From the NCBI GenBank assembly GCA_029582155.1, contig CM055899.1, positions 77,564,574 to 77,628,573 on the forward strand: a stretch of DNA of 64,000 nt, written 5' to 3'. Position 1 is the stretch's first letter, and the number at the start of each line of letters is the position of its first letter. The notes beneath the pieces are model-generated. The model had not been told where the DNA came from, did not search any database, and worked only from the letters and a program-made list of their open reading frames with translations. The translations under genes were made by a program, and so were the position numbers. The DNA is from Panopea generosa. Taxonomy: Eukaryota; Mollusca; Bivalvia; Adapedonta; Hiatellidae. Shown here piece after piece: positions 33,640 to 47,400 of the stretch.

Positions 33640-34240
33640 TTATATGGTTAATAGGGTAAGCAACGAATTCAGAATATGTGTGCAAAACTTATTTTAAACA
33701 GGAGAAAATTTGACAGTTCTAAGCAAGCTCTATATGACTTGCATTGGTTACCTATCATGGTTACCTATCAAAGCTAGAATTAAATCTAAATTTCTCTCTT
33801 TCATGTACAATTGCTAACAATTGTTAACAAAATATTTTCCCTGAAACCAGATTTTAGGTCTTCAGACTCAACAGATAGGTGCTTTGTTAATTATTCCATT
33901 TAACAAAAGAAAGTGTTTAAGTGACAAGTTTTAGTACAGTAGGTCCTAGCTAGTGCAACAGTCTACTGTTGAGCATAACGATGTCCGAATCTGTAGAAAG
34001 TTTTAAAAATAATCTTAAAATATTTTATTTCCGAGATTTTTATGCAATGTTTAAAGGCACAACAGTCTGGTTTATTTTAATCTTTATTTGGAATTTATGT
34101 AATGATTTTATGTAATTTGAACATTTTATACGGTGTTATTATTAAGATTTATACTTATGTTTTATGTTTTATACCTTAATGTACAACGCCATTGAAAATG
34201 AACTTGTATAAAAAGAGGCGTTTAATCAAACAAGCAGTTT
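33640..34240 (+). pseudogene. LINE C-terminal fragment, second type
   Basis: Contains RIQNMCAKLILNRRKFDSSK, then ALYDLHWLPI at about 33730-33760, then FNKRK-like and SFKNNLKIFYFRDFYAMF-like pieces to about 34060. This is the C-AKL-LNR-K-DSS-A-LY-LHWLPIKARI signature of L2-type LINE tails. Frameshifts throughout. It lies directly after a different LINE fragment, so one probably inserted next to or into the other. Confidence 0.65.
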
Positions 34241-34429
34241 CAGTTTCAGTTTCTGTTCCATGTGTTAATTAATGAGTTTCATATGCTGAGATCTGTGACA
34301 GTATTTTTTATTTTTTTTTAAAGAGCCACTTTCTAAATTGTGACATTTTGTGAAATATTCTTTATGCTTTAATGTTTGTCTAATTGTATTGTTATATGCT
34401 CTTTCATAAACCCAATAAAAGAAGAAAAC

Positions 34430-34790
34430 GTCTTACTATTCAAACCCAGTTGCACTATTTTGGCGAAAGAAATGTACAGATTTTGTATACTAGAATTTGT
34501 TCGAACTTGAGGTTCTGAAGTATGATTTATACACAAATAATCTGGTATATTCACCAATGCATTCTCGTGGATATGTTGATACGGTAGATCATTTCTTTTT
34601 TCATTGCAATAAATACAGTGATATGATAACTCATATGGTAGCTTATTAACAGATCGCACAGATATGGAGCTAGAATTGCTTCTCTTTGGAAAGGAAATTT
34701 TACTATATGACATAAATGTATTCATCTTAGACATGACATGTACATGAATTCACCAAAAACACAAAACTATTATCAAATTAATCGAACATT
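34430..34790 (+). pseudogene. LINE terminal finger fragment
   Basis: Plus-strand pieces read KYDLYTNNLVYSP, then TVDHFFFHCNKYSDMITHMV, then ELLLFGKEILLYDINVFIL. This is the terminal H-C motif and the LL-G-L-N-F-V tail of a LINE ORF2. The open 121-codon frame on the opposite strand is a shadow. Confidence 0.6.
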
Positions 34791-34830
34791 TAATTAGCTG
34801 CTGGATGAGCAACTGGTCACATTAGAAAAT

Positions 34831-34905
34831 TCAAGTGCTTCGACCAGGATTCGGACCTTGAACTCCTGCTTTCGAATCGGACACCTTAACCACTAGGCCA
34901 CGGAA
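34831..34905 (-). mobile_element. tRNA-like SINE head, family D
   Basis: The minus strand reads CCGTGGCCTAGTGGTTAAGG (A box) and GGTCCGAATCCTGGTCG (B box), about 35 bp apart. The acceptor stem does not close. A second fragment of the family is at 53563-53617. Confidence 0.55.
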
Positions 34906-34909
34906 GAAT

Positions 34910-35765
34910 GTATATAGTTAGAAATTATTAAAAAAACAACATATAATGGATTTATTATTCAAAGCTTTATGAAAATATGGTAATCATGGTTCACTGAATA
35001 GAGTACCACCCGTAATCATTCCTGACCAATCATGACCTCTGTTAAATGTTGAAATAAATCTTATTTCAGTCATGCTCATGCATCAGATAAACTCTTTATC
35101 TATGAAGGTATTGCAATGTGAAAATCATTTAATACAAGTGTGAACATATGCTACTTATTACTATTCGAAGCAGCATATTTAAGAATAAAAAATAGAATTA
35201 GGGGTATCTATAGTAAAAAATACATGTATTTAAAAACAAGGAATTCGTATTTTTTCTCAGAAATTCATCTATTTTATCAATATTAAATGAAATATTTCAG
35301 ATAATCACATGTTAAATACATTCCGATGACTATTATGGCACGTATTTGTTTAATAATAAACGATAAACATTACTAATTAGTTTAGGTATATTTATTTCCG
35401 TATATTACAGCATATAAATGAATATAAAATGTATGTACGATATATTTCAACACTATTAATGAATCACGATGTATTGAACATAAATGACACTGACACATAC
35501 TAACAAACGATCACCTTTTGAAATATAAGTGACAACATGCATATTGTATCAAACCAGGTGATGTCAAATTCTTAAGATACAAGTACTATATAATGAAGAG
35601 ATATAAGTTATAACATAAAACGACAATAAACAAGTTAACAAGCAATGAACGGACAACAAAATAATATGCAATAAACGTTAACTTCAGATACATGGAGCAA
35701 ACAAAACCTTAACAAACAACGAACCTCTTTACATATAAAAACAATAATCGACGTACATTCATGGG
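34910..35765. other. no recognisable gene
   Basis: AT-rich sequence with no coding or repeat signal. Confidence 0.45.
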
Positions 35766-35774
35766 TGTACGAGA

Positions 35775-35850
35775 AATTGCGTAGTTCTAGAGGTTAGCAT
35801 GCTTGCCCTGTGACCGAGGAGATGTCCCCAGTCCGATTCTCACGGTCACG
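35775..35850 (+). mobile_element. tRNA-like sequence, probable SINE head
   Basis: GTAGTTCTAGAGGTTAGCAT followed 40 bp later by CCAGTCCGATTCTCACGGTC resembles A and B boxes. No consistent cloverleaf. Confidence 0.4.
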
Positions 35851-36057
35851 TCCGAGTTTTTAGCAGAAACACTCCAATATTGCCTTATTCTGGCAAATAA
35901 TCGATTACTTGAAAAAAAGGTAAACGTATAAATATAGAAGAATAAACAAAGTCAAAAAGTTTCAATATTCAATATTCAATAAACAAAAAAAATGTCAAGG
36001 TCTGATCTTAATTTACAAGGAGCAGTAGCGTTCAATAAAAAAATCAAAATGTATACA

Positions 36058-39000
36058 TGCAAGGAATATCCAAATCCATAACATACATAGGACAGTCCAA
36101 AACCTTAACATACATAGGATAGTCCAAATCCTTAACATACACGGGATAGTCCAAATCCTTAACATACACGGGATAGTCCAAATCCTTAACATACACGGGA
36201 TAGTCCAAATCCGTAACATACACGGGATAGTCCAAATCGTTAACATACACGGGAAAGTCCAAATCCTTAACATACAAGGGATAGTCCAAATCCTTAACAT
36301 ACATGGGATAGTTCAAATTCTTAACAAATATTGGACAGTCCAAATCCTTCACATACACGGGATAGTCCAAATTCTTAACATACACGGGATAGTACAAATC
36401 TTTAACAAACATGGGCTAGTTCAAATCTTTAACATACATTGGACAGTCAAAATCCTTAACATACACGGGATAGTCCAAATCATTAACATACATGGGATAG
36501 TCCAAATCTTTAAAATACACGGGATAGTCCAAATCGTTAACATACACGGGACAGTCCAAATCGTTACCATACACGGGACAGTCCAAATCCTTAACATACA
36601 CGGGATAGTCCATATCCTTAACATACACGGGACAGTCCAAATCCTTTACATACACGGGACAGTCCAAATTCTTAACATACACGGGACAGTTCAAATCGTT
36701 AACATACACGGGACAGTCCAAATCCTTAACATACACGGGATAGCCCAATCCTAAACATACAGGGGATAGTCCAAATCGTTAACATACACGGGATAGTCCA
36801 AATCCTTAACATACACGGGACAGTCCAAATCGTTAACATACATGGGATAGTCCAAATCGTTAACATACATGAGATAGTCCAAATCCTTAACATACATGGG
36901 ACAGTCCAAATCCTTAACATACATAGGAAAGTCCAAATCCTCAACATACACGGGATAGTCCAAATCCGTAACATACACGGGATAGTCCAAATCCTTAACA
37001 CCTTAACATACATAGGATAGTCCAAATCCTTAACATACACGGGATAGTCCAAATCCTTAACATTCATAGGATAGTTCAAATCCTTAACATACACGGGATA
37101 GTCAAAATCCGTAACATACACGGGATAGTCTAAATCCTAGACATATACGGGATAGTCCAAATCCTTAACATACACGGGATAGTCCAAATCCTTAACATAC
37201 ATGGGATAGTTCAAATCCTTAACATACATTGGACAGTCCAAATCCTTAAGATACACGGGATAGTCCAAATCCTTAACATACACGGGATAGTCCAAATCCT
37301 TAACAAACATGGGACAGTTCAAATCCTAAACATACATTGGACAGTCAAAATCCTTAACATACATGGGATAGTCCAAACCATTAACATACACGGGATAGTC
37401 CAAATCTTTAACATATACGGGACAGTCCAAATCGTCAACATACACGGGATTGTCCAAATCCTTAACATACACGGGACAGTCTAAATCCTTAACATATACG
37501 GGATATTCCAAATCCTTAACATACACGGGGAAGTCCATATCCTTAACATACACGGGATAGTCCAAATCCTTAACATACATGGGATAGTCCAAATCGTTAA
37601 CATACATAGTCCAATCCTTAACATACATGGGATAGTCCAAATCCTTAACATACATGGGATAGTCCAAATCGTTAGCATACATGGGATAGTCCAAATCGTT
37701 AACATACACAGGATAGTCCAAATCCTTAACATACACGGGATAGCCCAATCGTTAACATACACGGGATAGTCCAAATCCTTAACATACACGGGACAGTCCA
37801 AATCCTTAACATACACGGGACAGTCCAAATCCTTAACATACACGGGATAGCCCAAATCCTTAACATACACGGGATAGTCCAAATCCTTAACATACACGGG
37901 ATAGTCCAAATCCTTAACATACATGGGATAGTCCAAATCCTTAACATACATAGTCCAATCCTTAACATACATGGGATAGTCCAAATCCTTAACATACATA
38001 GGATAGTCCAAATCGTTAACATACATGGGATAGTCCAAATCCTTAACATACAAGGGATAGTCCAAATCCTTAACATACACGGAACAGTCCAAATCCTTAA
38101 CATACACGGGACAGTCCAAATTATTAACATACATGGGATAGTCCAAATCCTTAACATATATGGGATAGTTCAAATCGTTAACATACATGAGATAGTCCAA
38201 ATCCTTAACATACATGGGACAGTCCAAATCCTTAACATACATAGGAAAGTCCAAATCCTCAACATACACGGGATAGTCCAAATCCGTAACATACACGGGA
38301 TAGTCCAAATCCTTAACACCTTAACATACATAGGATAGTCCAAATCCGTAACATACACGGGATAGTCCAAATCCTTAACATACACGGGATAGTCCTAATC
38401 CTTAACATACACGGGATAGTCCAAATCCTTAACATTCATAGGATAGTTCAAATCCTTAACATACACGGGATAGTCCAAATCCGTAACATACATGGGAAAG
38501 TCTAAATCCCAGGCATATACGGGATAGTCCAAATCCTTAACATACACGGGATAGTCCAAATCCTTAACATACATGGGATAGTTCAAATCCTTAACATACA
38601 TTGGACAGTCCAAATCCTTAAGATACACGGGATAGTCCAAATCCTTAACATACACGGGATAGTCCAAATCCTTAACATACATGGGACAGTTCAAATCCTA
38701 AACATACATTGGACAGTCAAAATCCTTAACATACACGGGATAGTCCAAACCATTAACATACACGGGACAGTCCAAATCTTTAACATATACGGGACAGTCC
38801 AAATCGTTAACATACACGGGATAGTCCATATCCTTAACATACACGGGACAGTCCAAATCCTTTACATACACGGGACAGTCCAAATCCTTAACATACACGG
38901 GACAGTTCAAATCGTTAACATACACGGGACAGTCCAAATCATTAACATACACGGGATAGCCCAATCCTTAACATACACGGGCTAGTCCAAATCGTCAACA

Positions 39001-39790
39001 TACACGGGATTGTCCAAATCCTTAACATACACGGGACAGTCTAAATCCTGAACATATACGGGATATTCCAAATCCTTAACATACACGGGGAAGTCCATAT
39101 CCTTAACATACACGGGATAGTCCAAATCCTTAACATACACGGGATAGTCCAAATCCTTAACATACATGGGATAGTCCAAATCGTTAACATACATAGTCCA
39201 ATCCTTAACATACATGGGATAGTCCAAATCCTTAACATACATGGGATAGTCCAAATCGTTAGCATACATGGGATAGTCCAAATCGTTAACATACACAGTA
39301 TAGTCCAAATCCTTAACATACACGGGATAGCCCAATCGTTAACATACACGGGATAGTCCAAATCCTTAACATACACGGGACAGTCCAAATCCTTAACATA
39401 CACGGGACAGTCCAAATCCTTAACATACACGGGATAGCCGAAATCCTTAACATACACGGGATAGTCCAAATCCTTAACATACACGGGATAGTCCAAATCG
39501 TTAACATACATGGGATAGTCCAAATCCTTAACATACATAGTCCAATCCTTAACATACATGGGATAGTCCAAATCCTTAACATACATAGGATAGTCCAAAT
39601 CGTTAACATACATGGGATAGTCCAAATCCTTAACATACAAGGGATAGTCCAAATCCTTAACATACACGGAACAGTCCAAATCCTTAACATACACGGGACA
39701 GTCCAAATTATTAACATACATGGGATAGTCCAAATCCTTAACATATATAGGATAGTTCAAATCCTTAACATACAAGGAACAGTCAAATTA
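36058..39790. repeat. 27-bp minisatellite array, about 138 units
   Basis: Unit of 27 bp: CATACACGGGATAGTCCAAA plus TCCTTAA. Because 27 is a multiple of three, minus-strand frames stay open for up to 275 codons, giving nonapeptide repeats such as YVKDLDYPV or, in another frame, MLRIWTIPC. Most unit variants change the peptide (K/N/T at one site, Y/C at another), and 20-bp truncated units (for example near 37605, 37950, 39190 and 39535) shift the frame. Both facts argue against protein coding. The right half of the array largely repeats the left at a lag of 1.32-1.59 kb. Confidence 0.95.
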
Positions 39791-39794
39791 TTGA

Positions 39795-40325
39795 TATGCA
39801 AAGAAGAATCAAAGTCTTCAAATATAAATAAGTGTACGCAATCCCTGTTTGATTTCAATTGTCCTTTTCCATTGCTTGTAGCACATATGGATATTCCATC
39901 TAGCAATAGAGCCCATGAGCAGTTCGTATTGTCAGTTTATTTGTAAGAAGTCTGCTTCAGCGTCTGAGTGCAACTGAAACATCAGGGTAAAGTGATATAG
40001 ATTCATTCTTGCTAAAGGCTCTGGAAAGGCTTGGCGTTTAAAACATGTGCTAAAACTGGGCATTGCTTCACGCGCACAGTTTTAATTCGATATTTTTTTA
40101 AGTTTGAAACAGTTCTTAAACATAACTTTATGCAAAATCAACTAATCAGGAGCCAAGAAGTTTGATTTTATAAATATATTAAACATCTGAACACAATTGT
40201 TTAACATAGTTTAAAGATAGGCTGAATAATCAAATAAGACACAGTTGCCTTACAGAGGATCCCGTTTAAGTTTAAGATACTTAAACCAATATCTTGGCAT
40301 AGGAAAATACGGCATCCTATATTTC
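39795..40325. other. no recognisable feature
   Basis: AT-rich spacer between the minisatellite and a SINE. Confidence 0.45.
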
Positions 40326-40326
40326 A

Positions 40327-40637
40327 CCGCGGCGAGGTCTTGTGGTAGAGCGTCCGTCTCGCTTTCGGAAGGTCGTAGGTTCAATCCCCGGCCGGGTCAT
40401 ACCAAAGACTTTAAAATGGTACTAGAAGCTTCCTCGCTTGACGCTCAACATTTAGAGGAGAGTTTTAGGTCTGGTCGCTCGGTGTCAGTATAATGTGATT
40501 GGGTGGGGTATCATACCATGTGTCTGCGGCATGATACTCCAGTGTGACAGCGCTTAGAATACTGTCTCAAGTAGACACCGTCGCGATATGACTGAAATAT
40601 TGTTGAAAGCGACGCTAAACACCATACAACAACAACA
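40327..40637 (+). mobile_element. tRNA-derived SINE family A, full-length copy
   Basis: The tRNA-Ala-like head has CTTGTGGTAGAGCGTCCG (A box) and GTAGGTTCAATCCCC (B box). Conserved body motifs are CATACCATGTGTCTGCGGCA and GACACCGTCGCGATATGAC. The tail GCTAAACACCATACAACAAC ends in CAA repeats. No convincing target-site duplication was found at this copy. Confidence 0.85.
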
Positions 40638-40649
40638 TAGATGAAGCGA

Positions 40650-41189
40650 GGAAAATGTCCGCTTTCTGATAGTACACTGTATTGTGTTAAAACACTCTGC
40701 TTGCCCTATTTATTTACACCACTGGTATTTCCTAACCTTACTCAGACTTTTTCTTAAAAAAATAATATCGATAAAAATGGTTATATTTGTTTTAAAAATC
40801 TGAATGGATTTGTATATTAAATTCTCAAAAACGTGACAAAAACGATATTTTAATCAAAGCGGTAAGCTTTAAACAAAAATTCCATTCTAAAAATATACAT
40901 CACGTAATACTGCTTGACGACCATCATGTCGTCATTTGGACTCTTTTCTAAGATGAAACAAAATCTACAATATGCAAAATCAGTATGACAAATCAAATCG
41001 AAATTCAAAATGAAATCACGCGACTAATATGATACGTCACGAAATACGTTGTATTATTAAGCGGGAAATCTATTTCAGTCTAACCTGAACATACAAGTTA
41101 TGTTAGGAAATCCCTTTTAATTTTTACGTTTGTAAATGCATCGAGACATTTTTTATTCTTCTGGTTAGTTTGATAAAAGTATCATATAT
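40650..41189. other. no recognisable gene; region 3' of GGT
   Basis: AT-rich sequence between a SINE and the likely polyadenylation signal of the GGT gene. Confidence 0.45.
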
Positions 41190-41195
41190 TTTATT
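41190..41195 (-). terminator. candidate polyadenylation signal of GGT
   Basis: AATAAA on the minus strand, about 440 nt downstream of the GGT stop codon. A second AATAAA lies slightly farther (41152-41157). The choice is inferential; no transcript evidence is available. Confidence 0.35.
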
Positions 41196-41636
41196 GCCAA
41201 TAACGATATTATTATTTTATAATTGATAACTATCAAAATAGACTCGGCCGCCTGTAGATATAACTTAGTCTATATGTAGGAGAAACACAATATTGAAGCA
41301 GGAAAGACCATTGAGAAGGCCTGTCTATGTAGAGCAACAGAATTATATCAGTAAAACTATCTAGATATTATTCAAATACTACATGTACCATATTGGTGGG
41401 TTCAATTGGGATAGATTAACACATGTCATTCGCATTGTCCATTTTGAATAATCTTGTCGTTTTTACCAACTTCGTTTTTAATGTTCTGCTGAATGTAACT
41501 GCTTGTCTGCAGTATGTTTAAAATATTTTGTATGCAGTTTGATAATCTGAAATTCATTTAAAACTCAACCCCATACTCAAATCTTTACAAATATTGTCTA
41601 AATCACGTTTACTTAATGAATATGTAAAACGAATCT

Positions 41637-41786
41637 TTAGTATCCGTCGGGAACACCAAATTTGGCATGGTCACAGTTAGCAAATATCTCATTTTGCTTT
41701 CTTTGAAGTACTGCTTGTATAACCGACCCAGATGATGACGTCATATCAAATTCGTGTCCTCTTGTTTTAAGTCCATCCAAAATTGT
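41637..41786 (-). CDS. GGT exon 11 (terminal)
   Basis: 150 nt including the TAA, acceptor CTTTTAG. Encodes [14 protein letters not shown] and ends [10 protein letters not shown], matching the family C-terminus (human SRKGGEPAGY). Confidence 0.95.
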   Translation of the reverse strand, partial: TILDGLKTRGHEFDMTSSSGSVIQAVLQRKQNEIFANCDHAKFGVPDGY

Positions 41787-44414
41787 CTAAAAGACAAAAG
41801 TTAAATGTTGCCTTTATGTGGGTTGTCTGTGTATATTTATTACCGTACAATAATCTTACATATACGGAACAATTTCACAAAAAAACATTATATATGTACA
41901 TGTACAATTTAAATGTATAATATAAACGGCTAGCTCAGTCGGTAACTGTCAAACAATTGCAAAAAGGCGGAATAGAAAATACAAATAAAACAAATATACC
42001 TTTTTTGTTATTGCTAGGTAATATTAATAAACGAGGAGAAAAGAAACGAAGAAAGTCATCGACTACACACATAAACAGAAGTCGTTTACGTAATAATGAG
42101 TTTAGCTTAATGCCGTTAAACTGCAATCCAACATGAAAAACAATACAATATGTGATATCGCAATATTACAGTTTCTGCCGCGATCCTCCGCCACTGTACG
42201 TCTCACTACACAGTTGTGCCACTTTTTAACCCACAGTTACATGATTCTTGCACTTAAAAATGTGTAATTTAATTAAAAATATTGAATATATACAATAACG
42301 ATATGTTTTACACAAACAACACTGGTACGACGCAAAACTGCATTTTGACTACGTTGTCCTATTGGGGCCATCGCAGAATATTTATTAAATTAAAGAAATC
42401 CGAAACCTACTAAAATTCGATGGTGAAAAGTCGAAACAACGATGATAAAAATCAAACTACAAAGATTAAAAGTCAAAACAACGATGGGGAAAAGTCGAAA
42501 AATATTTTTCATTGTTTCAATTTTACTACTTATAATGATGAACCCAAAGGGATAACGTGATTAACTGACACAAACTGGTATTAAGTGTACTAACTGAGTG
42601 ATTCAAGTGATGTTTGATCAACTATACATTTCAAATATATGCACAGTCGATTATTCTGATTATTAAAACTGTATGTGCTGTTTATTTCTTGCATACCAGA
42701 TAAGGGTTTCCGATTATTTTTAGCCGGTACCAATTTTTCATTATACACCCCTTTCACGTGCTTATCCTAACCTCATATGACATTGCAAAAAAGTATCATG
42801 TGACGTAACATATTTAATTTGACGTCTTAATGTGTTTGGTATGCAAAACAATAATCTTACATGTATTGTTGTTTTTTCAGATAGATCGTCCAATCATATA
42901 TACATACCAAATTATTGTTAGACAAAATGAGAATATTGCAGCAATGTATGTGAAATGTATCAACTAAACAACAATTTAAAAAAAATGTACAACGACTAGC
43001 AGCTCGATATATAACAGACATGAAACACACTTAACTGGCAAACTCTTTAGCAACGCAGACTAAATGCAAGACTTTCTATCAAGTTCTATGCCATTTGCCA
43101 TTGAGATATATTAAAACAAACAAACACAACACAACATCAAAATCTATCATGTAAACCAATGGCTAAGTCTAGGGATTCATACCCATACTCGCTCTACCTA
43201 CGTACTATATTGTTTTTGAATGATTCAACACTGCCAATACTCTGTTAGAAATGCAAACGGTGATTAAACGGACATCGGCGCTGTTTCTCCATTTTTCATT
43301 AAGTCACGCGATTTAACACAATCAAACAGCTCCAGGAGGTGTTACTCGGTTAGCATACATGTCGTTCAGTTCACTTCTGTTATCAAACGATGACAAACAA
43401 AGTAAACGTTTAAGCGAGCTGAACGCAGCTTTGTAACAATGTAACGGCAGAGACAACAGACCTATTCATGTCACGGTTACCCATACCCATGCCTGATGTG
43501 CTCCCGTACTAGGGATGATCAGGGAATGTACATAATATTAAACACTATTTACAGTAATTTCATTGTTTAACCATGAATAAATATGATTATCTTAAATTCA
43601 TTCTAAATGTGAATGCGCACACAGGAAAACAATTACATAATTTTGAAAACCTTGAGCCTTTTTCCTTGGTATAATTGTTTTCGCGGGAATAGGCTCACCA
43701 AAACCGTTATCCATCAAGACGAAATTTTCAATCCGAATCTCAAACTCAAACTCTATACACTCATATATTATACTCATATATTATACTCATATATTATAAA
43801 TATTCTTATAATACTTAACCTGTAAAAATCGATCCTCAACCCGTACTTTTGACGGAAGTAGCTGGTGATGCACCCTGGGATAATCTATAGATTCCTTCAC
43901 TCCAAGTTTAAACCACAATGTCTGCATAATCGTCTAAAATGTATATGTGTATAAAATTATCATGTATAGTTAATCTTAAATCTCTGTAACAGGATGTCTC
44001 TTTATAAAACATATTTTCTCTCTCTCATGTTAGTTATTTTAATGTAAATCAATATAACTTATATTTCTGAAAAGAAGACATAAAATTCAAATGTACCTAT
44101 TATCAATCATGTTATACTATAAAGATTACTTACTAAATACAGCAATAAAGTTGATCGCAGAGTGGGTTCGATCCCCTGCCGAGTCATACCAAAGACTTGA
44201 AAAATGACACTAGGAGCTTCCTCGCTTGGCTCTCAGCATTTGGAGGATAGTTCTAGGTCTAGCCGGCCCGGTGTCAGTATAGTGTGACTCGGCTGGGTAT
44301 CACACAACGTATCTGCGGCATGATCATCTACTCCATAGCGTTAGCATTCATAATACTATTTCAAGTATTCGCCGATTTGACTGAACAAGTGTTGAAGGCA
44401 AGGCTAATCACCAT

Positions 44415-44466
<52 letters not shown>

Positions 44467-47400
44467 CTAAAACACAATAAAGTTGAGCAAAACATAACCG
44501 TAATAGCTCTGACCAAAAAAGTAGCAAATGAAAAACAGGTTTGATTCCTACCAAGGCGGTAGACGTTATGATTCTAGGTCCACCTGCTGCTCCAGCCACC
44601 AGGTTGACCTCGCCATCTTTGTTCACAACAATAGACGGTGACATCGAAGACATAGGGCGTTTGTATGGTTTTATAAAATTAGCGGGTGATGCCACTAAAC
44701 CGAAATAGTTAGTTGTATTTGGTGTAGAGAAATCATCCATCTCGTTGTTGAATATGATACCAGTTCGTGAGCCGACAATCTTTGAACCAAAGCTAAAAAT
44801 GGAAAAAAATAGATAATATTTATATCAATGAATGAGTGCAGTTGAAATTGAAACGAAATGCTGGCATGTCAAAAATGATCGCTTTGTACAATATGATCTA
44901 GACGAACCCCGTAAATTTTGTGCAAATTTACACACCATCTAACGACCAAATTGTAACCGATACGTCAGTGACACATGATAAGCTGTCGTCTTGTCGCATA
45001 CAGCTCGAGGGAGTACGAACTTACTATATCTGTTGTATGCTATGCATTATATAATACTACATGTACCGGCAGCAAAAAAGTTCGTTACGATTAAAAATCA
45101 GGTCGTTTGAAAAGAAAGGGGTTCAAACGGTCATTATAGGACATGGCATTGATGTGTCTGTCCTATTTATCGATGATATCTTCATTTAAACGATAATAAA
45201 GTAATTGTTATTTTTTCTGCTTTGAAATCTGTAGGAAAACAACACATTGTGCAACACTCCATCAAACTTACTGAAGGTTTACCGTGCTAGTTACGGACAC
45301 AGCATCCCCGTTTGACCCCAGAACAGATAGGTGTGACGTGCCAGCGTCTTGGGTATTGACTGAGAATGTGGGCTCATAATAAGCCGTCTCATGGGTTCTT
45401 TCCGTGATCTTCTTTCTCTTAGATTCCGCAAACGGTTCTGACGTCATATTTTTTATCAACTGGGGAGACAAGACGACGACTAATGTTTACCATATCAAAG
45501 TACTTGAGCCAAATTATATGATACCGATTTTCTTAAGTCCATATTTGCATAATGTGGATAATTATATAATTTTCATTTTTCTTAAAATTGACAAAATTGC
45601 CGTGTGTTTAATAAATTGTACTGTTTATACATTTTTTTTCAATAAACATAAACAATTACTCTCAGTTCTTAGAATATTTTATCAATGCGTAAGAATACCA
45701 ATTATAAATGTTAAAAATATACTTTGTGCAACATTTATATGGAATAAAAAAGAAAATAGGATAATTTGGTTACTTATACACTGAACGTTTTATTATACCG
45801 ACATCCGTTTTTAACATCTGTCAGGGTCTCGCTGTTAGCATTTTATTGGACCATGTTGTATAAGTAAGTACTAATAGCATGCTGAAGCTGTGTGCTATAC
45901 ATTCTAATTATATACTAAACTTAAACTTGTATCGAGTTAAGGTTTATGTTTACATCACTGCATGGAACATTGCTCAACTTAAAACCGGTTCGATAAACCC
46001 AGTAGATTAAAGGTTAAAGTTAATTACGTCTTTCATTGGCACAAATGTGTGTTATATGGCTTTATACCATTGTGTGCCTAGCGGATTATTTTATAGTACA
46101 TAAACAAATCACGGTTAAATATCATTATATTCATATCACGTCCTATATGATATATAATAAACATTGCACAAGGGTATATGTTGATGTTGTTGGCCGGGCA
46201 GGGTTAGCTCAGTCGGTAGCGCGTCTGACTATCAATCCAGGGGTCTTGAGCTCGAATCCCTAAGCTTACAGTCTCCATAATGATTGTTATGTCATGCAAC
46301 TGGTCTCTCAACGCTCATTAAAGTAGGAAAATAATCCGTTACTTGTGATAGGTTTGGTTAACTTTCCAGAATACTAGAAAAGAGTGGTTCGTTTAATGGT
46401 CCTCTTAGTCTTCAATAGCATAAAAATGCGTGTTACATTTGCATGGAAAATTGAATCGAATGCTAAGCAAAGCAAATCTTTATGAAAGGATTTGTTATCT
46501 ATTTTAAATAACATTATTAAGTCAGACATAACTGACTTAAGATTAAACAACATACCTGATTAATTTCATCCTTAAATGTTTGGTCCTCAACATCATCATC
46601 ACCAATATTCGTCCTTGCTGAGAAACCGTGTTTGAACGCCTCGATGACCTTATGATATGTATCGACAGTTTTGTTTACCGTAGACAAGCTTGTCTCATTC
46701 AACGAAAATCCTGGATATAGTCAGCAAGTTCATAGAAGTACATGTTCTTTAATACATACAAAGTATCAGATATATCTGATATGTGTTATAGATAATACAT
46801 GAAAACTAATATAAAATTAAGAAGTATTTGAGTTATTCTCAATTTGCCATTTTTAGATAACATGTACTGGTACCATGTCAAAACTTGGATCATAAGCTTT
46901 TATAACATCTAAACTATAAAGGTATCACTATACAGTTGAATTTTGCTCTTTGCTCTATGTTCTAGACATGTTTAAGGTCTATGAATTTATGAAACAATTT
47001 TACCTAGAAAAGCGTTTAATGTATTTTTTTACATAGATTAATGTATCAACTCATACAAATGAATAATAAAAAATGAATTCCTGGGCTCATTACAGTATAT
47101 GCTATACCGGTCTTTTCCCTACTACATACATTTCAGCCCCTATGAACCATTTCGAAAATGTATCGAACCAAATTGCGTTGTATTATTTAGCGCAATAATA
47201 GTGTTATTATAAAAAGGGATACAACCGTGAAGAGAGATGTAAAAAAGCAGAATTACACTTACCGTTGAGTATTTTGAGTATTAGCAGAATAACTCCCCCG
47301 CTTGATGGGGGTGGAGGGGAATATACTTTGTAGCCACCATCTAGAGTTGTGATCAGCGGATCCTTAACTACAGCTGTATAGTTTAGGAGATCTTCCTTCG

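Noticed and set aside
36013-39775. Long minus-strand frames (up to 275 codons) as a nonapeptide-repeat protein gene
   Set aside because: The frame is open in more than one reading frame, unit differences are mainly non-synonymous, truncated 20-bp units shift the phase, and no start context or splice structure fits. It is best explained by a 27-bp period.
44408-44740. A single 110-codon minus-strand frame as a gene of its own
   Set aside because: Its first part is GGT exon 9; the poly-Val tail is the CAA repeat of a SINE read across the exon 9 donor site.
46199-46265. Functional tRNA gene
   Set aside because: Box motifs are good, but the anticodon and acceptor stems mismatch; treated as a SINE head.
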